64,000 nt of DNA. Origin: Methylopumilus sp036745495 (GTDB lineage: Bacteria; Pseudomonadota; Gammaproteobacteria; Burkholderiales; Methylophilaceae). The first letter of the stretch is position 1, and each line of letters begins with the position of its first letter. Positions 45,597 to 55,096 of the stretch are shown piece by piece. Location: positions 1 through 64,000 of the forward strand of contig DAIOGA010000002.1 of assembly GCA_036745495.1 (NCBI GenBank), written 5' to 3'. The notes under the pieces were generated by a model. The model saw only the letters and a list, made by a program, of their open reading frames with translations. It ran no database searches and had not been told where the DNA came from. Made by a program: the position numbers and the translations under genes.

Positions 45597-46074
45597 GATA
45601 AGCCACATTAATAATTCTAAATTTAACTAAACCTCCAGGAGTTTCAACCTTCACTTCATCCTCTAAGTTTTTACCTAAAAGTGCCCTAGCAATAGGCGAT
45701 ACCCAACTAATAAAGCCTTTTTCTGTATCAATTTCATCTTGCCCCACAATACGATAATAATGCTCTGAATCATCAGATTCATTGAGTAAAGTTACCCATG
45801 CACCAAAAAAAATCTTATCTTGTTGTTCTTGCGTTGAGGGATCAATCACTACTGCTTCATCAATACGGCCAAATAAAAATTTAGCCCTTGCATCAATTTG
45901 ACGTAAGCGTTTCTTGCCGTATATATAATCTCCGTTTTCACTGCGATCGCCATTACTCGCCGCCCACGAAACATCAGCCACAACCTTAGGCCGATCAACT
46001 TTAACTAAAAAATCGAGCTCATCTTTTAGGCGTTGATATCCTTGCTTGGTAATGTAATTTTTACGCTCAGTCAT
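45589..46074 (-). CDS. greB: Transcript cleavage factor GreB
   Basis: GreB enters the RNA polymerase secondary channel and rescues backtracked complexes. The 161 residues show an N-terminal coiled coil (YITKQGYQRLKDELDFL, then the tip acidic pair in NGDRSENGDYIYGKKRLRQID) and a C-terminal FKBP-like domain (ISWVSPIARALLGK). The YIYGKKRL pattern and basic patch favour GreB over GreA. It is divergent from the AddB-like gene across only 43 bases and leads greB-earP-efp. Confidence 0.95.
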   Translation of the reverse strand: MTERKNYITKQGYQRLKDELDFLVKVDRPKVVADVSWAASNGDRSENGDYIYGKKRLRQIDARAKFLFGRIDEAVVIDPSTQEQQDKIFFGAWVTLLNESDDSEHYYRIVGQDEIDTEKGFISWVSPIARALLGKNLEDEVKVETPGGLVKFRIINVAYHE

Positions 46075-46082
46075 ATTTTTTA

Positions 46083-46110
46083 ATAATAATTAACGAGGAT
46101 AAGTTTACAA
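46083..46110 (-). promoter_or_regulatory. Candidate greB promoter with near-leaderless spacing
   Basis: TTGTAA (46110-46105), 16 bases, then TATTAT (46088-46083) on the minus strand, ending eight bases before the greB ATG. No Shine-Dalgarno sequence lies between. The 43-base divergent gap also holds a plus-strand TACAAT at 46106-46111, six bases before the ATG of the AddB-like gene, so both genes could have nearly leaderless mRNAs. Confidence 0.4.
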
Positions 46111-46117
46111 TAGAAGC

Positions 46118-48718
46118 ATGCATTCTGAGCAAAAGCCTATCTACCTCTGTCGCAATTCAAAAGAAGCTTTTAAATTAAGCAAGCACTTTGATTCAAAAGA
46201 AAAAGTATTGGGGCTTCATGATTTCATCAATAGTCTTTTTAAAAAACATGCCAATATCTATATGCCATACCGAATTCTTAATGGCATTGAAGAAAAATTA
46301 TTATGGGAAAGCAGTATCAAGGAATATAAAAAATCTTTTTTTGATTTATCAAATATTGAAAACTTAAGTGAAACTGCAATTCAAGCCAATCGTCTTATTG
46401 ATCAATTCAATATTGGCGAAAATACTTTAAAAAGCGAAGAGCGGAGTGAAGAGCATACATTTTTTAACGCTTGGCGCTTGATTTTTAAAAAATATTGTAG
46501 CGATAAAAATGTTATCACTTTTAATAATCTTTTAAAGATAACTGAAGAACATATTAGAAATCGCGATATTTCAATTGAGCACCCTCTTCATTTTGTAAAT
46601 TTTGAATTTATAGCACCTATTGAAGAGTCATTTATTGAGGCATGTAAAACTCAAGTTGATATAGAGTTTTTTAAAGCTTCGCAAACAACCCCTTATATTG
46701 AATCACGTGTTTTTCTTAATGAAGAACATGAATGCATGCAGATTGTCGAATGGTGTAAAACACAAATAGAGAATAACAAAAAGATATTGGTTGTGACGCC
46801 GCAACTCGATCAAATTATCGATCGCCTCACAAGCATGCTTGATAAAACATTTCATCCCGAGACATTTACTCCGAGCCTGTCTCAAGAAAAAAGAATTTAT
46901 CAGTTTTCCTTAAATACTCCTTTATTTCATCTATCTATGGTTTATTTAAATTTCAAGTTAATAGAATTGGCCGCGAGAGGCACCTCTAAAATCAATGAAC
47001 TTAAAAACATCTTAAGTCATAGTGGTTGGTCAGAAAGCAAAGAGTTATGTCGACGCTACAGGCTTATTAACTATCTAGAGAGAAAACGAAGGGGCAATAT
47101 CTCAATTAAAGATCTCATTGAAATGTCTGAGTTAATTGAAGACTTGAATGATGAAATACCTTACCTAAAGACACACTTGAATCAAATATATGCCTCACAT
47201 CATGAGTGGCGAATAAAAAGAAATCCTTCAGGATGGATTAAAGCATTTGATATGTATTTAAAGAATATTCAATCTAGTCTTTTAAATCCAAAAGATGCTT
47301 TTGAAGAAAGTATTTATGAGGTATGGAACAAAACTAACGAAACAATAGCTTCATTAGACAATCTGATGGGTGAAATATCCATCCAGGAGATGCTAGATGT
47401 ACTTCAGTATTACCTTAAAAAAACCACTCATCAGCACCAGCATCAAGGCAATTTTAAAATTGATATTTTAGGCTTCCATGAATCAGTTTATGAAAAATAT
47501 GATGCTACGTGGATTATGAATTTAAATGAGCATCACTGGCCAATACCTCACCAATACAATCCATTTATACCTATTAAAATTCAGCATGATAGGCATATCA
47601 GCACCCATGAAAAACGTCATTTAAATGCTTCGAAGATTTTAGATAAATTCATTCATACATCACCTTTTGTCACACTCTCATATGCTAAAAAAATGGGCGA
47701 AGAAGAGATATTTCCATCACCAACATTATACAGCTTTGTATCCTCTAAATTACTTGAAGATACAAATTTTAAATACAAAAAAAATAAATTAAATCATGAT
47801 GTTATAGAATATATTGAAGACAATACTTCAAATAAAATTGAAGTACAAAAGACGGTTAAATCAGGCATAAAATTACTCGAAGCACAATCCATCTGCCCTG
47901 CTTGGGCATTTTATGAATTTAGACTTGGCGCTAAACAAATAGAAGATGAAGATGAAGAAAATTTAACTACTAGATTGCGCGGAAATCTCTTCCACAAAAC
48001 CCTAGAAGAATTTTGGACAGAATATAAATCATCGTCTCTAGTAAGCGCTTTAAATGAAAAAGAGCTATCAAAAAAAATACAGGAAATTACGCATAAAAAT
48101 ATATCTATTGAAAGGAAAAACTACCCCAGGATCTTGTCTGAGTTTTTTAATATCGAGGAAATGCGCTTAATAAGTTACCTTGAAAAATGGATTCACCATG
48201 AATTAAAAAGAGGTGATTTTGAAGTCAAAGAGACAGAAAAAAATATACCTATTCATTTAGGTTGTCTTAACTTTAATATCAAGATTGATCGCATCGATGA
48301 AGTCAATCAAAACAACATTGTTATTGACTATAAGTCTGGCACCCCAAAAACTCTAAATGAATGGTTCTTAAATGCATACGGTGAATTACAAATGCCCTTT
48401 TACGCCCTTTTTGCCTCAAATAAACCTATTGATGCCATTGCGATTGGTCTTATTAATGCAGCAAAACCTCAATGGATTGGTATCGGTCGAGATAAAGATC
48501 TCCTTCAAGGCATTAAAGATTCCACTGCTACCCAATACCAATCCTGGGATGATTTAATCGGCTTCTGGAAATGCCGAATTGATGATGCAATTAAAAGCTA
48601 TGAGTCAGGCAATGCAGCTGTCAAATTTACACGAGAAAAAGATATAGCTTATTGTCAAGTTAAGCCTATCTTAAGGCTGCCTGAACGAATACTTCAATTT
48701 GAGCAAAATAAGCAATGA
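46118..48718 (+). CDS. AddB-like PD-(D/E)XK nuclease DNA-repair protein
   Basis: An 866-residue protein of the group related to AddB that in betaproteobacteria travels with a UvrD-type helicase and is thought to process double-strand breaks. The C-terminal nuclease domain shows SICPAWAFYEFRLGA, the LFHKTLEEFW helix, IDRIDE and the catalytic IDYKSGTPK followed by QMPFYALF. No Walker A loop is present in the N-terminal part, so it is not a motor. The four-cysteine iron-sulfur staple of AddB is not evident: only one Cys lies near the C-terminus (AYCQVKP). The next gene overlaps its stop codon (ATGA). Confidence 0.82.
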   Translation: MHSEQKPIYLCRNSKEAFKLSKHFDSKEKVLGLHDFINSLFKKHANIYMPYRILNGIEEKLLWESSIKEYKKSFFDLSNIENLSETAIQANRLIDQFNIGENTLKSEERSEEHTFFNAWRLIFKKYCSDKNVITFNNLLKITEEHIRNRDISIEHPLHFVNFEFIAPIEESFIEACKTQVDIEFFKASQTTPYIESRVFLNEEHECMQIVEWCKTQIENNKKILVVTPQLDQIIDRLTSMLDKTFHPETFTPSLSQEKRIYQFSLNTPLFHLSMVYLNFKLIELAARGTSKINELKNILSHSGWSESKELCRRYRLINYLERKRRGNISIKDLIEMSELIEDLNDEIPYLKTHLNQIYASHHEWRIKRNPSGWIKAFDMYLKNIQSSLLNPKDAFEESIYEVWNKTNETIASLDNLMGEISIQEMLDVLQYYLKKTTHQHQHQGNFKIDILGFHESVYEKYDATWIMNLNEHHWPIPHQYNPFIPIKIQHDRHISTHEKRHLNASKILDKFIHTSPFVTLSYAKKMGEEEIFPSPTLYSFVSSKLLEDTNFKYKKNKLNHDVIEYIEDNTSNKIEVQKTVKSGIKLLEAQSICPAWAFYEFRLGAKQIEDEDEENLTTRLRGNLFHKTLEEFWTEYKSSSLVSALNEKELSKKIQEITHKNISIERKNYPRILSEFFNIEEMRLISYLEKWIHHELKRGDFEVKETEKNIPIHLGCLNFNIKIDRIDEVNQNNIVIDYKSGTPKTLNEWFLNAYGELQMPFYALFASNKPIDAIAIGLINAAKPQWIGIGRDKDLLQGIKDSTATQYQSWDDLIGFWKCRIDDAIKSYESGNAAVKFTREKDIAYCQVKPILRLPERILQFEQNKQ

Positions 48719-51357
48719 GCGACATCGAATTAAGAGAAAGAGCGCTTCATTTAAGCTCATTTATTGTAGAAGCTCCTGCAGGATCTGGGAAAACACGCTT
48801 ACTCACAGATCGATATTTAAAACTACTCACTATTGTTGACGCCCCTGAAGAAATTGTAGCTATCACTTTCACAAAGAAAGCAGCTTCAGAAATGAAATCT
48901 AAAATATTGGAGCGCATTAAAAAAGGCGACAGCCCTTTTACTCAGACAATTCTGAAGCGCTCACAAGAAAAAGGCTGGGACATCGAGCACGACCTATCAC
49001 GACTTAAAGTAATGACTATTGATAAATTCTGTCATAACGTCGTCAGTCAAATTCCTATATTAAGCAAAATGGGTGATAAACCTAATATCGCTGATACTCC
49101 TGAAAAATTCTATGAAGAATCTGTTAAACAAGCATTGCAGACTAAAGAGAATATGGAAGACATTAAAATTGTCTTTACCCACTATGACAATGAATACGAA
49201 AAGATTAATCGTCACTTAATCGCGATGATGTCGATTCGAGACCAGTGGAAATCTAGATGCCAGGCACTTACTCAAAAAGTAAATACAAAAATTATCGAGG
49301 AAAGTAATGCCTATCTTGATCATTTAATCAAACCTATTTATCAAAAAATTAAAGATTCACTAAATCTTGATCAACTGAATGATCTTATCCAAGTGCTTCA
49401 CTACCTCGAAAATACAAAGCTGAGAGGAGACATAAAGCTAGGGAATAAAAACAGCTTTAATTTTGATATAGAAGAAATCCCTTTATGGCAAACAATCACA
49501 CAAATCTTATTTACAGATAAAAATACTAGGCGAGTTTCAATTTCAGCGCGAGAAGGATTTAAGAATGATGAAGAAGGGGAAATTTATAAGGCTAAATGTC
49601 GCAATCTACCTAATATAGATTGTTTAATAACCATTAAAGATATTCCGAGGCCTATAAATGAAGAATATGTCATAAAACTTAAGTCTATTGCAAATCTTCT
49701 TCTGCAATGCGATAAAAGACTAAGACAGCTATTTAGGCAGAGTAATACAGTTGATTTTATCGAGATCATAGAAATAGCCAATGAAGCCCTTGGTAAAAAT
49801 GATACAGCAAGCGATCTCTTATTGTCTCTTGATTACAAGATTTCACATTTACTTATTGATGAATTTCAAGATACAAGCAGAAGCCATTTTAATTTCTTAA
49901 AAAAAATAGTAGATGGTTGGACGTCTGAAGCTCAGAAAACCATTTTTTGTGTGGGTGATCCTATGCAATCCATCTACAAATTCAGAGAAGCTGATGTCAG
50001 CATTTTTATTGAAGCTAAAAAAAATGGCTTTAATACAATCCCCTTAGAAACCATACGACTTAAAGATAATTGGCGATCTTCTTCTCTTATTGTGAACGAG
50101 GTAAATCAGATATTTGAAAAAATACTGCCAAAAGAAGACTCAATTTCTGAGGGTGCTGTAAGTTACAAGTCTTTTTTTTCAGCAAAAAAAGAAAGCGATC
50201 CTCATACAAGTGAATTCAAATTTCATGCATTAACATTTAATGAAGGTGCCGATATTGATACCGAGGAAGCAAAGTACGTATGTAATTTAATTGACACATT
50301 TCCTGATAATGAAAAAATTGCCATTCTCACAAGATCAAGAAGCCATCTTTCAGAATTAATAAATTACATTCGCAAATTTAAACCTACCTTAAAATTTAAT
50401 GCGGTAGAAATAGATGCCTTAGATCAGCATCAATCAATTCAAGACATTCTATCTTTAAGTTACGCGATGCTTGATTTGAGCGACCGAATTCATTGGCTTG
50501 CAATTCTCAGAGCTCCTTGGTGTGGCATAACACTTAATGATTTAGTTATACTTTTTCAGGATGATCATGCATCCACTGTATGGGAAATTATTAATGATCT
50601 AAACAAAATAAATACCATTTCTTCTGACGGAAGAAAAAGAATTAACCGACTCGTCGATATACTAAAAAATGCATTTGAACATAAAAATAAGATTCACATT
50701 AGAAGACTTATAGAATCAGTATGGATGAATTTAGGTGGGGAGCTATGTCTTCATAACCCAAATGACATCGTAGATATAAATAAATTTTTCGATATTTTAC
50801 AAACATCGAGCACACCTATAGCTATTGACTTTGAATTTGTCGAATATCAAATCACAAAAACATACTTATCCGACATTCCTTCAGCTGAAGAGCGCATTCA
50901 ATTTTTTACCATTCATAAAGCGAAAGGCCTAGAATTTGATACAGTAATTATTCCATCATTAAATTCAACTACGCGCGCATCAGAAAAAAAAATGATTATG
51001 TCTGACAATTATATAAAAAATAATTATATATTTGACATCACAGCATATAGTGAACCGGATAACAAATTACCTCATTTACATAATTTGATTTATAACATTG
51101 AGAAAATTAAAGAGGAAAATGAACTAAAAAGGTTACTTTATGTTGCTATGACGAGAGCAAAAACAAAACTCCATCTTATAGGTTCTGTCTTATTTAAAAA
51201 TGAAATAAGACCTGCTTCAAACTCATTCTTATCTGTGCTTTGGGATATTTATGGCAAGCATTTTAAAGAAGTAAAATCTACAGCACACATTGAAATTGAA
51301 ACACCGAATAGTAAAATTGAAGACTTTATACCAAAACTTATGCGTTTGAAAATTTAA
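48715..51357 (+). CDS. UvrD/AddA-like DNA helicase, short C-terminus
   Basis: A superfamily 1A helicase of 880 residues. Motif I is EAPAGSGKTRLLT (about 19-31), Ia AITFTKKAASEM, motif II LLIDEFQDTSR, III VGDPMQSIYKFREADV, V TIHKAKGLEFDTVIIPS and VI RLLYVAMTRAKTKLHL. It probably works with the AddB-like nuclease to unwind and resect broken DNA ends. Only about 65 residues follow motif VI, and no nuclease domain is present, whereas AddA/RecB-type proteins have a long C-terminal region. Either this is a minimal one-motor, one-nuclease pair or the C-terminus was lost. Confidence 0.85.
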   Translation: MSDIELRERALHLSSFIVEAPAGSGKTRLLTDRYLKLLTIVDAPEEIVAITFTKKAASEMKSKILERIKKGDSPFTQTILKRSQEKGWDIEHDLSRLKVMTIDKFCHNVVSQIPILSKMGDKPNIADTPEKFYEESVKQALQTKENMEDIKIVFTHYDNEYEKINRHLIAMMSIRDQWKSRCQALTQKVNTKIIEESNAYLDHLIKPIYQKIKDSLNLDQLNDLIQVLHYLENTKLRGDIKLGNKNSFNFDIEEIPLWQTITQILFTDKNTRRVSISAREGFKNDEEGEIYKAKCRNLPNIDCLITIKDIPRPINEEYVIKLKSIANLLLQCDKRLRQLFRQSNTVDFIEIIEIANEALGKNDTASDLLLSLDYKISHLLIDEFQDTSRSHFNFLKKIVDGWTSEAQKTIFCVGDPMQSIYKFREADVSIFIEAKKNGFNTIPLETIRLKDNWRSSSLIVNEVNQIFEKILPKEDSISEGAVSYKSFFSAKKESDPHTSEFKFHALTFNEGADIDTEEAKYVCNLIDTFPDNEKIAILTRSRSHLSELINYIRKFKPTLKFNAVEIDALDQHQSIQDILSLSYAMLDLSDRIHWLAILRAPWCGITLNDLVILFQDDHASTVWEIINDLNKINTISSDGRKRINRLVDILKNAFEHKNKIHIRRLIESVWMNLGGELCLHNPNDIVDINKFFDILQTSSTPIAIDFEFVEYQITKTYLSDIPSAEERIQFFTIHKAKGLEFDTVIIPSLNSTTRASEKKMIMSDNYIKNNYIFDITAYSEPDNKLPHLHNLIYNIEKIKEENELKRLLYVAMTRAKTKLHLIGSVLFKNEIRPASNSFLSVLWDIYGKHFKEVKSTAHIEIETPNSKIEDFIPKLMRLKI

Positions 51358-51375
51358 TTTCCAAATCTGTTACTT

Positions 51376-51627
51376 CTATTTAAATTCCTGAATTGAAGTA
51401 AGCTCGCCACCTTTAATGTAAAGAATACCTCTTTCATAAATCCACTCCTCATCACTACCATTACTTCTTACAATAATTTTTTTATTTTTAGGCTTACCCC
51501 ATGTTGAGTGATTAAGAATTTTATCTGAGGAGTCGCCAATGACAGGTTCTTTCTTCACATTTAAAGAAGAATTTAAAGAGCAACTTAAGAAATTATAAAA
51601 AATGAGAAAGACTAATATTTTTTTCAT
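51376..51627 (-). CDS. Small secreted lipoprotein-like protein, unknown function
   Basis: 83 residues with a short hydrophobic signal (KKILVFLIFYNFLSC) that ends in a Cys, a plausible but imperfect lipobox. The mature part contains WGKPKNKK, then EEWIYERG and LTSIQEF: a GxP turn followed by a W-Y strand and a final basic/hydrophobic strand. This resembles small BamE/SmpA-like or DUF2845-type lipoproteins, but the match is weak. It lies just before the mfd stop-side neighbour in a convergent arrangement with the helicase gene, 18 bases apart. I do not recognise the family firmly. Confidence 0.6.
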   Translation of the reverse strand: MKKILVFLIFYNFLSCSLNSSLNVKKEPVIGDSSDKILNHSTWGKPKNKKIIVRSNGSDEEWIYERGILYIKGGELTSIQEFK

Positions 51628-51629
51628 GT

Positions 51630-54600
51630 TTAGAATATGTTATGCAGAAAATCTTTAATAAACTTAACTCGCTCTAAAATATCATCAATTGTGATAGCTA
51701 TTTTAATTTTATCCGGCCCATTCATACGACAACGTTTATCTTCGCTCAGAAGTTTAATAAGCTTTATTGGATCAATTTTACTATCGCTTGAAAAACTTAT
51801 ATGAATTGAAGCATCACTTGCATCTATTTTTTTAATGTCGAGATGTTGAATATAAATTCTTAAATCATGAAAAGAAATAAGTGATTGCGTTTGTTCAGGC
51901 ATAACTCCGAATCGATCTATTAACTCTTCTTTCATTTCCATTAACGCCTCATGATCATTTAGGCTCGATAAACGTTTATATAATACAAGTCTTTCATTGA
52001 TATCACCGCAATAGCTATTTGTAATAATAGCTGGCGTATGTAGGTTAATTTCGGTATTTTTTTGGAGTGGGTTATCAATACTTAATTTTTTGCCGATTTT
52101 GAGCTGCTTTACAGCATAGTTCAACATGTCGACATAAAGATTAAATCCAATTTCGTGCATTTGACCACTTTGATTATCTCCTAGAAGCTCACCAGCACCA
52201 CGAATTTCCAAATCATGAATAGCAAGATAATATCCAGCCCCTAAATCTTCCAAAAGTTGAATAGCTTCTAATCTTTTTTGAGCATGACTACTAATTTTTC
52301 TATCAGGATCAACGAGTAAATAAGCATATGCTTGATGGTGAGATCTTCCTACCCTACCCCTTAATTGATGAAGTTGAGCTAATCCGAACATATCTGCACG
52401 ATTCATAATAATCGTATTCGCCGAAGGAATATCTATACCCGTTTCAATAATTGTTGTACAAAGCAAAATATTAGCTTTTTGTTGATAAAAATCATGCATA
52501 ACTCTTTCAAGTTCTCGCTCTCGCATTTGTCCATGAGCTATTTCAATTCTTGCTTCAGGTAATAATTTTTCTAATTTTTCTTTCATTGAAAGAATAGTAT
52601 CAACATCGTTATGCAAGAAATAAACTTGGCCGCCTCGATTAAATTCCCTTAAAACAGCTTCGCGAATAATACCTTCTGAATAATTATTTACGAACGTTTT
52701 AATTGATAAGCGTTTTTGTGGGGGTGTAGAAATAATTGAAAATTCTCGCAAGCCCTCCATAGCCATAGATAGCGTTCGTGGAATCGGTGTTGCCGTTAGT
52801 GTTAAGACATCAACTTCTGCACGCATCGCCTTGAGTAGTTCTTTTTGACGAACGCCGAAACGGTGTTCTTCATCAATGATAATCAAACCTAAATTTTTAA
52901 ATTTAATGTCATTTTGAATAAGCCTATGTGTACCAATGATGATATCAATTTCACCGTTTGCTAATTTTACAAGTGACTCAGCTTGTTCTTTTTTAGATTT
53001 AAAACGAGAAATTTCAGCAATCTTGATAGGAGACTCTGAAAAACGATCCATAAAATTATTGTAATGCTGCTCAGCAAGAAGTGTTGTAGGAACTAAAATT
53101 GCAACTTGTTTACCATCGTTCGCCGCAATAAAAGCAGCTCTTAATGCGACCTCTGTTTTACCAAAACCTACATCGCCACATATAAGACGATCCATAGGCT
53201 TTTGAGATTCCATATCATTAATGACAGCATTAATTGCTGTTAATTGATCTTCAGTTTCCTCAAACGGGAATCCATCTGTGAATCTTTCATAATCTTGTAA
53301 ATTAATCTTGAAGGCATAGCCTTTCTTAATAGATCTTTGAGAATAGATATTTAGAAGATCGGCTGCGGTATCATGAATCTGTTTTAAAGCTCTCTTCTTG
53401 GCTTTATCCCATTGGTCAGAACCTAATTTATGAAGTGGTGCGGTTTCTGCAGGTCCTCCAGAATAGCGAGAAATAAGATCTAAATTAGATACAGGAACAT
53501 AAAGTTTATCGTCACCAAAATATTCTAGAAGCAAAAATTCACTTTCACCTTCGCCAAAATCTAAATTAAATAATCCCCTAAACCGTCCGACACCATATTG
53601 TTCATGAACAATCGGATCGCCATCTTTTAGTTCTGATAAATCGCGAACCATAGCATCGCTTGAAAAGTTCTTATCGCGCTGACGCCTTTTTGATTGGCGA
53701 ACAGTATTCACATAAAGCTCAGACTCTGTAACTACAATATGCTCTGATGAGATATAACCCTGATGAACTGGGCTGACAGTTAATACAACTTGATCATTCA
53801 TATTTAAAGCTTGCGACCAATTATCTGCAGATTTAAACTTGATACCACCTACTTTTAAAAGCTCGGAAACGGTTTCGCGGCGACCTAAGCTGTCAGCTAA
53901 GATAAAAATTCTTTTGGAGCTTTCGGATACAAATTTATCCAGCTTTGCTAAAGGCTGAATATTTTTTCGATCAATTGATACATCTGGAATTTTCTCGTAT
54001 GTTTCTGGCCTTTTTAAATCGAATTTTTCATATGTATTAATAGATTTAAAAAATTGATCTGATTTAAGTAAAAGATCTTTAGGTTCTAATATTGGGCGCT
54101 CGGCATCATAAGCAAATAATCGAAAGCGTTTCTCAGTCTCCTGCCAAAAATGATTACATGCATGATCAAGGTTGCCGTGCTTATAAATAATAGTGTTATC
54201 CGAGAAATAGCTAAAAATATCACTCATCTCATCAAAAAATAAAGGCATATACCATTCAATACCACCTATAGGAATGCCCTTGCTAATGTCTTTATAGACC
54301 GAAGAGCGAGAGGGGTCTCCTTCAAATCGTTCTCGGTAATTTTGTCTAAAAGTACTGATCGATTTTTCATCCATCGGACACTCTCGCGCAGGGAGTAATT
54401 TAATTTCATTTACGGGATAAAGTGTTCTTTGTGAGTCAACATCAAATGTTCGAATAGAGTCAATCTCATCATCAAAAAAATCTAAGCGATATGGGACTAT
54501 GCTTCCCATAGGAAATAAATCAATCAAACTACCTCTCACTGAAAATTCTCCTGGAGCCATAACCCGAACGACATTCATGTAGCCATTTAGTGTCAGTTGA

Positions 54601-55028
54601 TTTTTAAAAGCCTCAATATCCACTTTCTGGCCTTTGGCAAAATGAAAACTAAATTGCTGTATATAACTCTTAGGTGGCAATAAATGTAGGGCAGTCGTCA
54701 CAGGAACAATAACTACATCAAAACTTTTCTGAGTGACTTGGTAGAGTGTAAGAAGTCGCTCGGATATTAGATCAGGATGAGGAGAAAAATGATCATAAGG
54801 GAGTGTTTCCCAATCAGGCAAAAGATTAATTTTTAAATTTGGATTAAACCAAAGCATTTCTTCCATGAGACGTCTTGCTTCGAATGCAGTCTCAGTAAAA
54901 ATAGCTAAATATTTTTTATTCTTAGTAACTTCATCTTGAACATATCGAACTAAAGAATAGCTATCCGAACCATCAATATTTAAAATTGATAGTAATTCTT
55001 TATTTTGATTATTTGCCTCTATTGACAT
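51630..55028 (-). CDS. mfd: Transcription-repair coupling factor Mfd
   Basis: Mfd pushes stalled RNA polymerase off damaged DNA and recruits UvrA. N-terminal UvrB-like modules (LLPDWETLPYDHFSPHPDLIS, PGEFSVRGSLIDLFP), the polymerase-interaction domain (DGDPIVHEQYGVGRF), and a RecG-like translocase with CGDVGFGKTEVALRAAF, IIDEEHRFGV and LTATPIPRTL are all seen, with the C-terminal TRCF domain at the end. I use the ATG at 55028, giving 1132 residues; ATGs at 55037 and 55082 also exist, but the longest one abuts the divergent rpiA gene and would absorb both promoters. Confidence 0.95.
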   Translation of the reverse strand: MSIEANNQNKELLSILNIDGSDSYSLVRYVQDEVTKNKKYLAIFTETAFEARRLMEEMLWFNPNLKINLLPDWETLPYDHFSPHPDLISERLLTLYQVTQKSFDVVIVPVTTALHLLPPKSYIQQFSFHFAKGQKVDIEAFKNQLTLNGYMNVVRVMAPGEFSVRGSLIDLFPMGSIVPYRLDFFDDEIDSIRTFDVDSQRTLYPVNEIKLLPARECPMDEKSISTFRQNYRERFEGDPSRSSVYKDISKGIPIGGIEWYMPLFFDEMSDIFSYFSDNTIIYKHGNLDHACNHFWQETEKRFRLFAYDAERPILEPKDLLLKSDQFFKSINTYEKFDLKRPETYEKIPDVSIDRKNIQPLAKLDKFVSESSKRIFILADSLGRRETVSELLKVGGIKFKSADNWSQALNMNDQVVLTVSPVHQGYISSEHIVVTESELYVNTVRQSKRRQRDKNFSSDAMVRDLSELKDGDPIVHEQYGVGRFRGLFNLDFGEGESEFLLLEYFGDDKLYVPVSNLDLISRYSGGPAETAPLHKLGSDQWDKAKKRALKQIHDTAADLLNIYSQRSIKKGYAFKINLQDYERFTDGFPFEETEDQLTAINAVINDMESQKPMDRLICGDVGFGKTEVALRAAFIAANDGKQVAILVPTTLLAEQHYNNFMDRFSESPIKIAEISRFKSKKEQAESLVKLANGEIDIIIGTHRLIQNDIKFKNLGLIIIDEEHRFGVRQKELLKAMRAEVDVLTLTATPIPRTLSMAMEGLREFSIISTPPQKRLSIKTFVNNYSEGIIREAVLREFNRGGQVYFLHNDVDTILSMKEKLEKLLPEARIEIAHGQMRERELERVMHDFYQQKANILLCTTIIETGIDIPSANTIIMNRADMFGLAQLHQLRGRVGRSHHQAYAYLLVDPDRKISSHAQKRLEAIQLLEDLGAGYYLAIHDLEIRGAGELLGDNQSGQMHEIGFNLYVDMLNYAVKQLKIGKKLSIDNPLQKNTEINLHTPAIITNSYCGDINERLVLYKRLSSLNDHEALMEMKEELIDRFGVMPEQTQSLISFHDLRIYIQHLDIKKIDASDASIHISFSSDSKIDPIKLIKLLSEDKRCRMNGPDKIKIAITIDDILERVKFIKDFLHNIF

Positions 55029-55031
55029 ATA

Positions 55032-55060
55032 TTGCATGTATAAATGATTACCAATATTAT
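55032..55060 (+). promoter_or_regulatory. Candidate rpiA promoter, overlapping a divergent TATAAT for mfd
   Basis: TTGCAT (55032-55037), 17 bases, then TATTAT (55055-55060), about 37 bases before the rpiA ATG. On the other strand TATAAT occupies 55061-55056 and could serve mfd, though its -35 is poor. The -10 elements of the two genes would share five bases, so polymerase binding at one would exclude the other. Confidence 0.5.
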
Positions 55061-55096
55061 AAGCTTTAATGGCTGCATTCATTGAGAGGGAATATC

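Noticed and set aside
46118..51357. Nuclease plus helicase pair as a phage-defence island
   Set aside because: The pair matches the AddB-like/UvrD repair locus known in betaproteobacteria, sits among housekeeping genes and shows no mobile-element marks.
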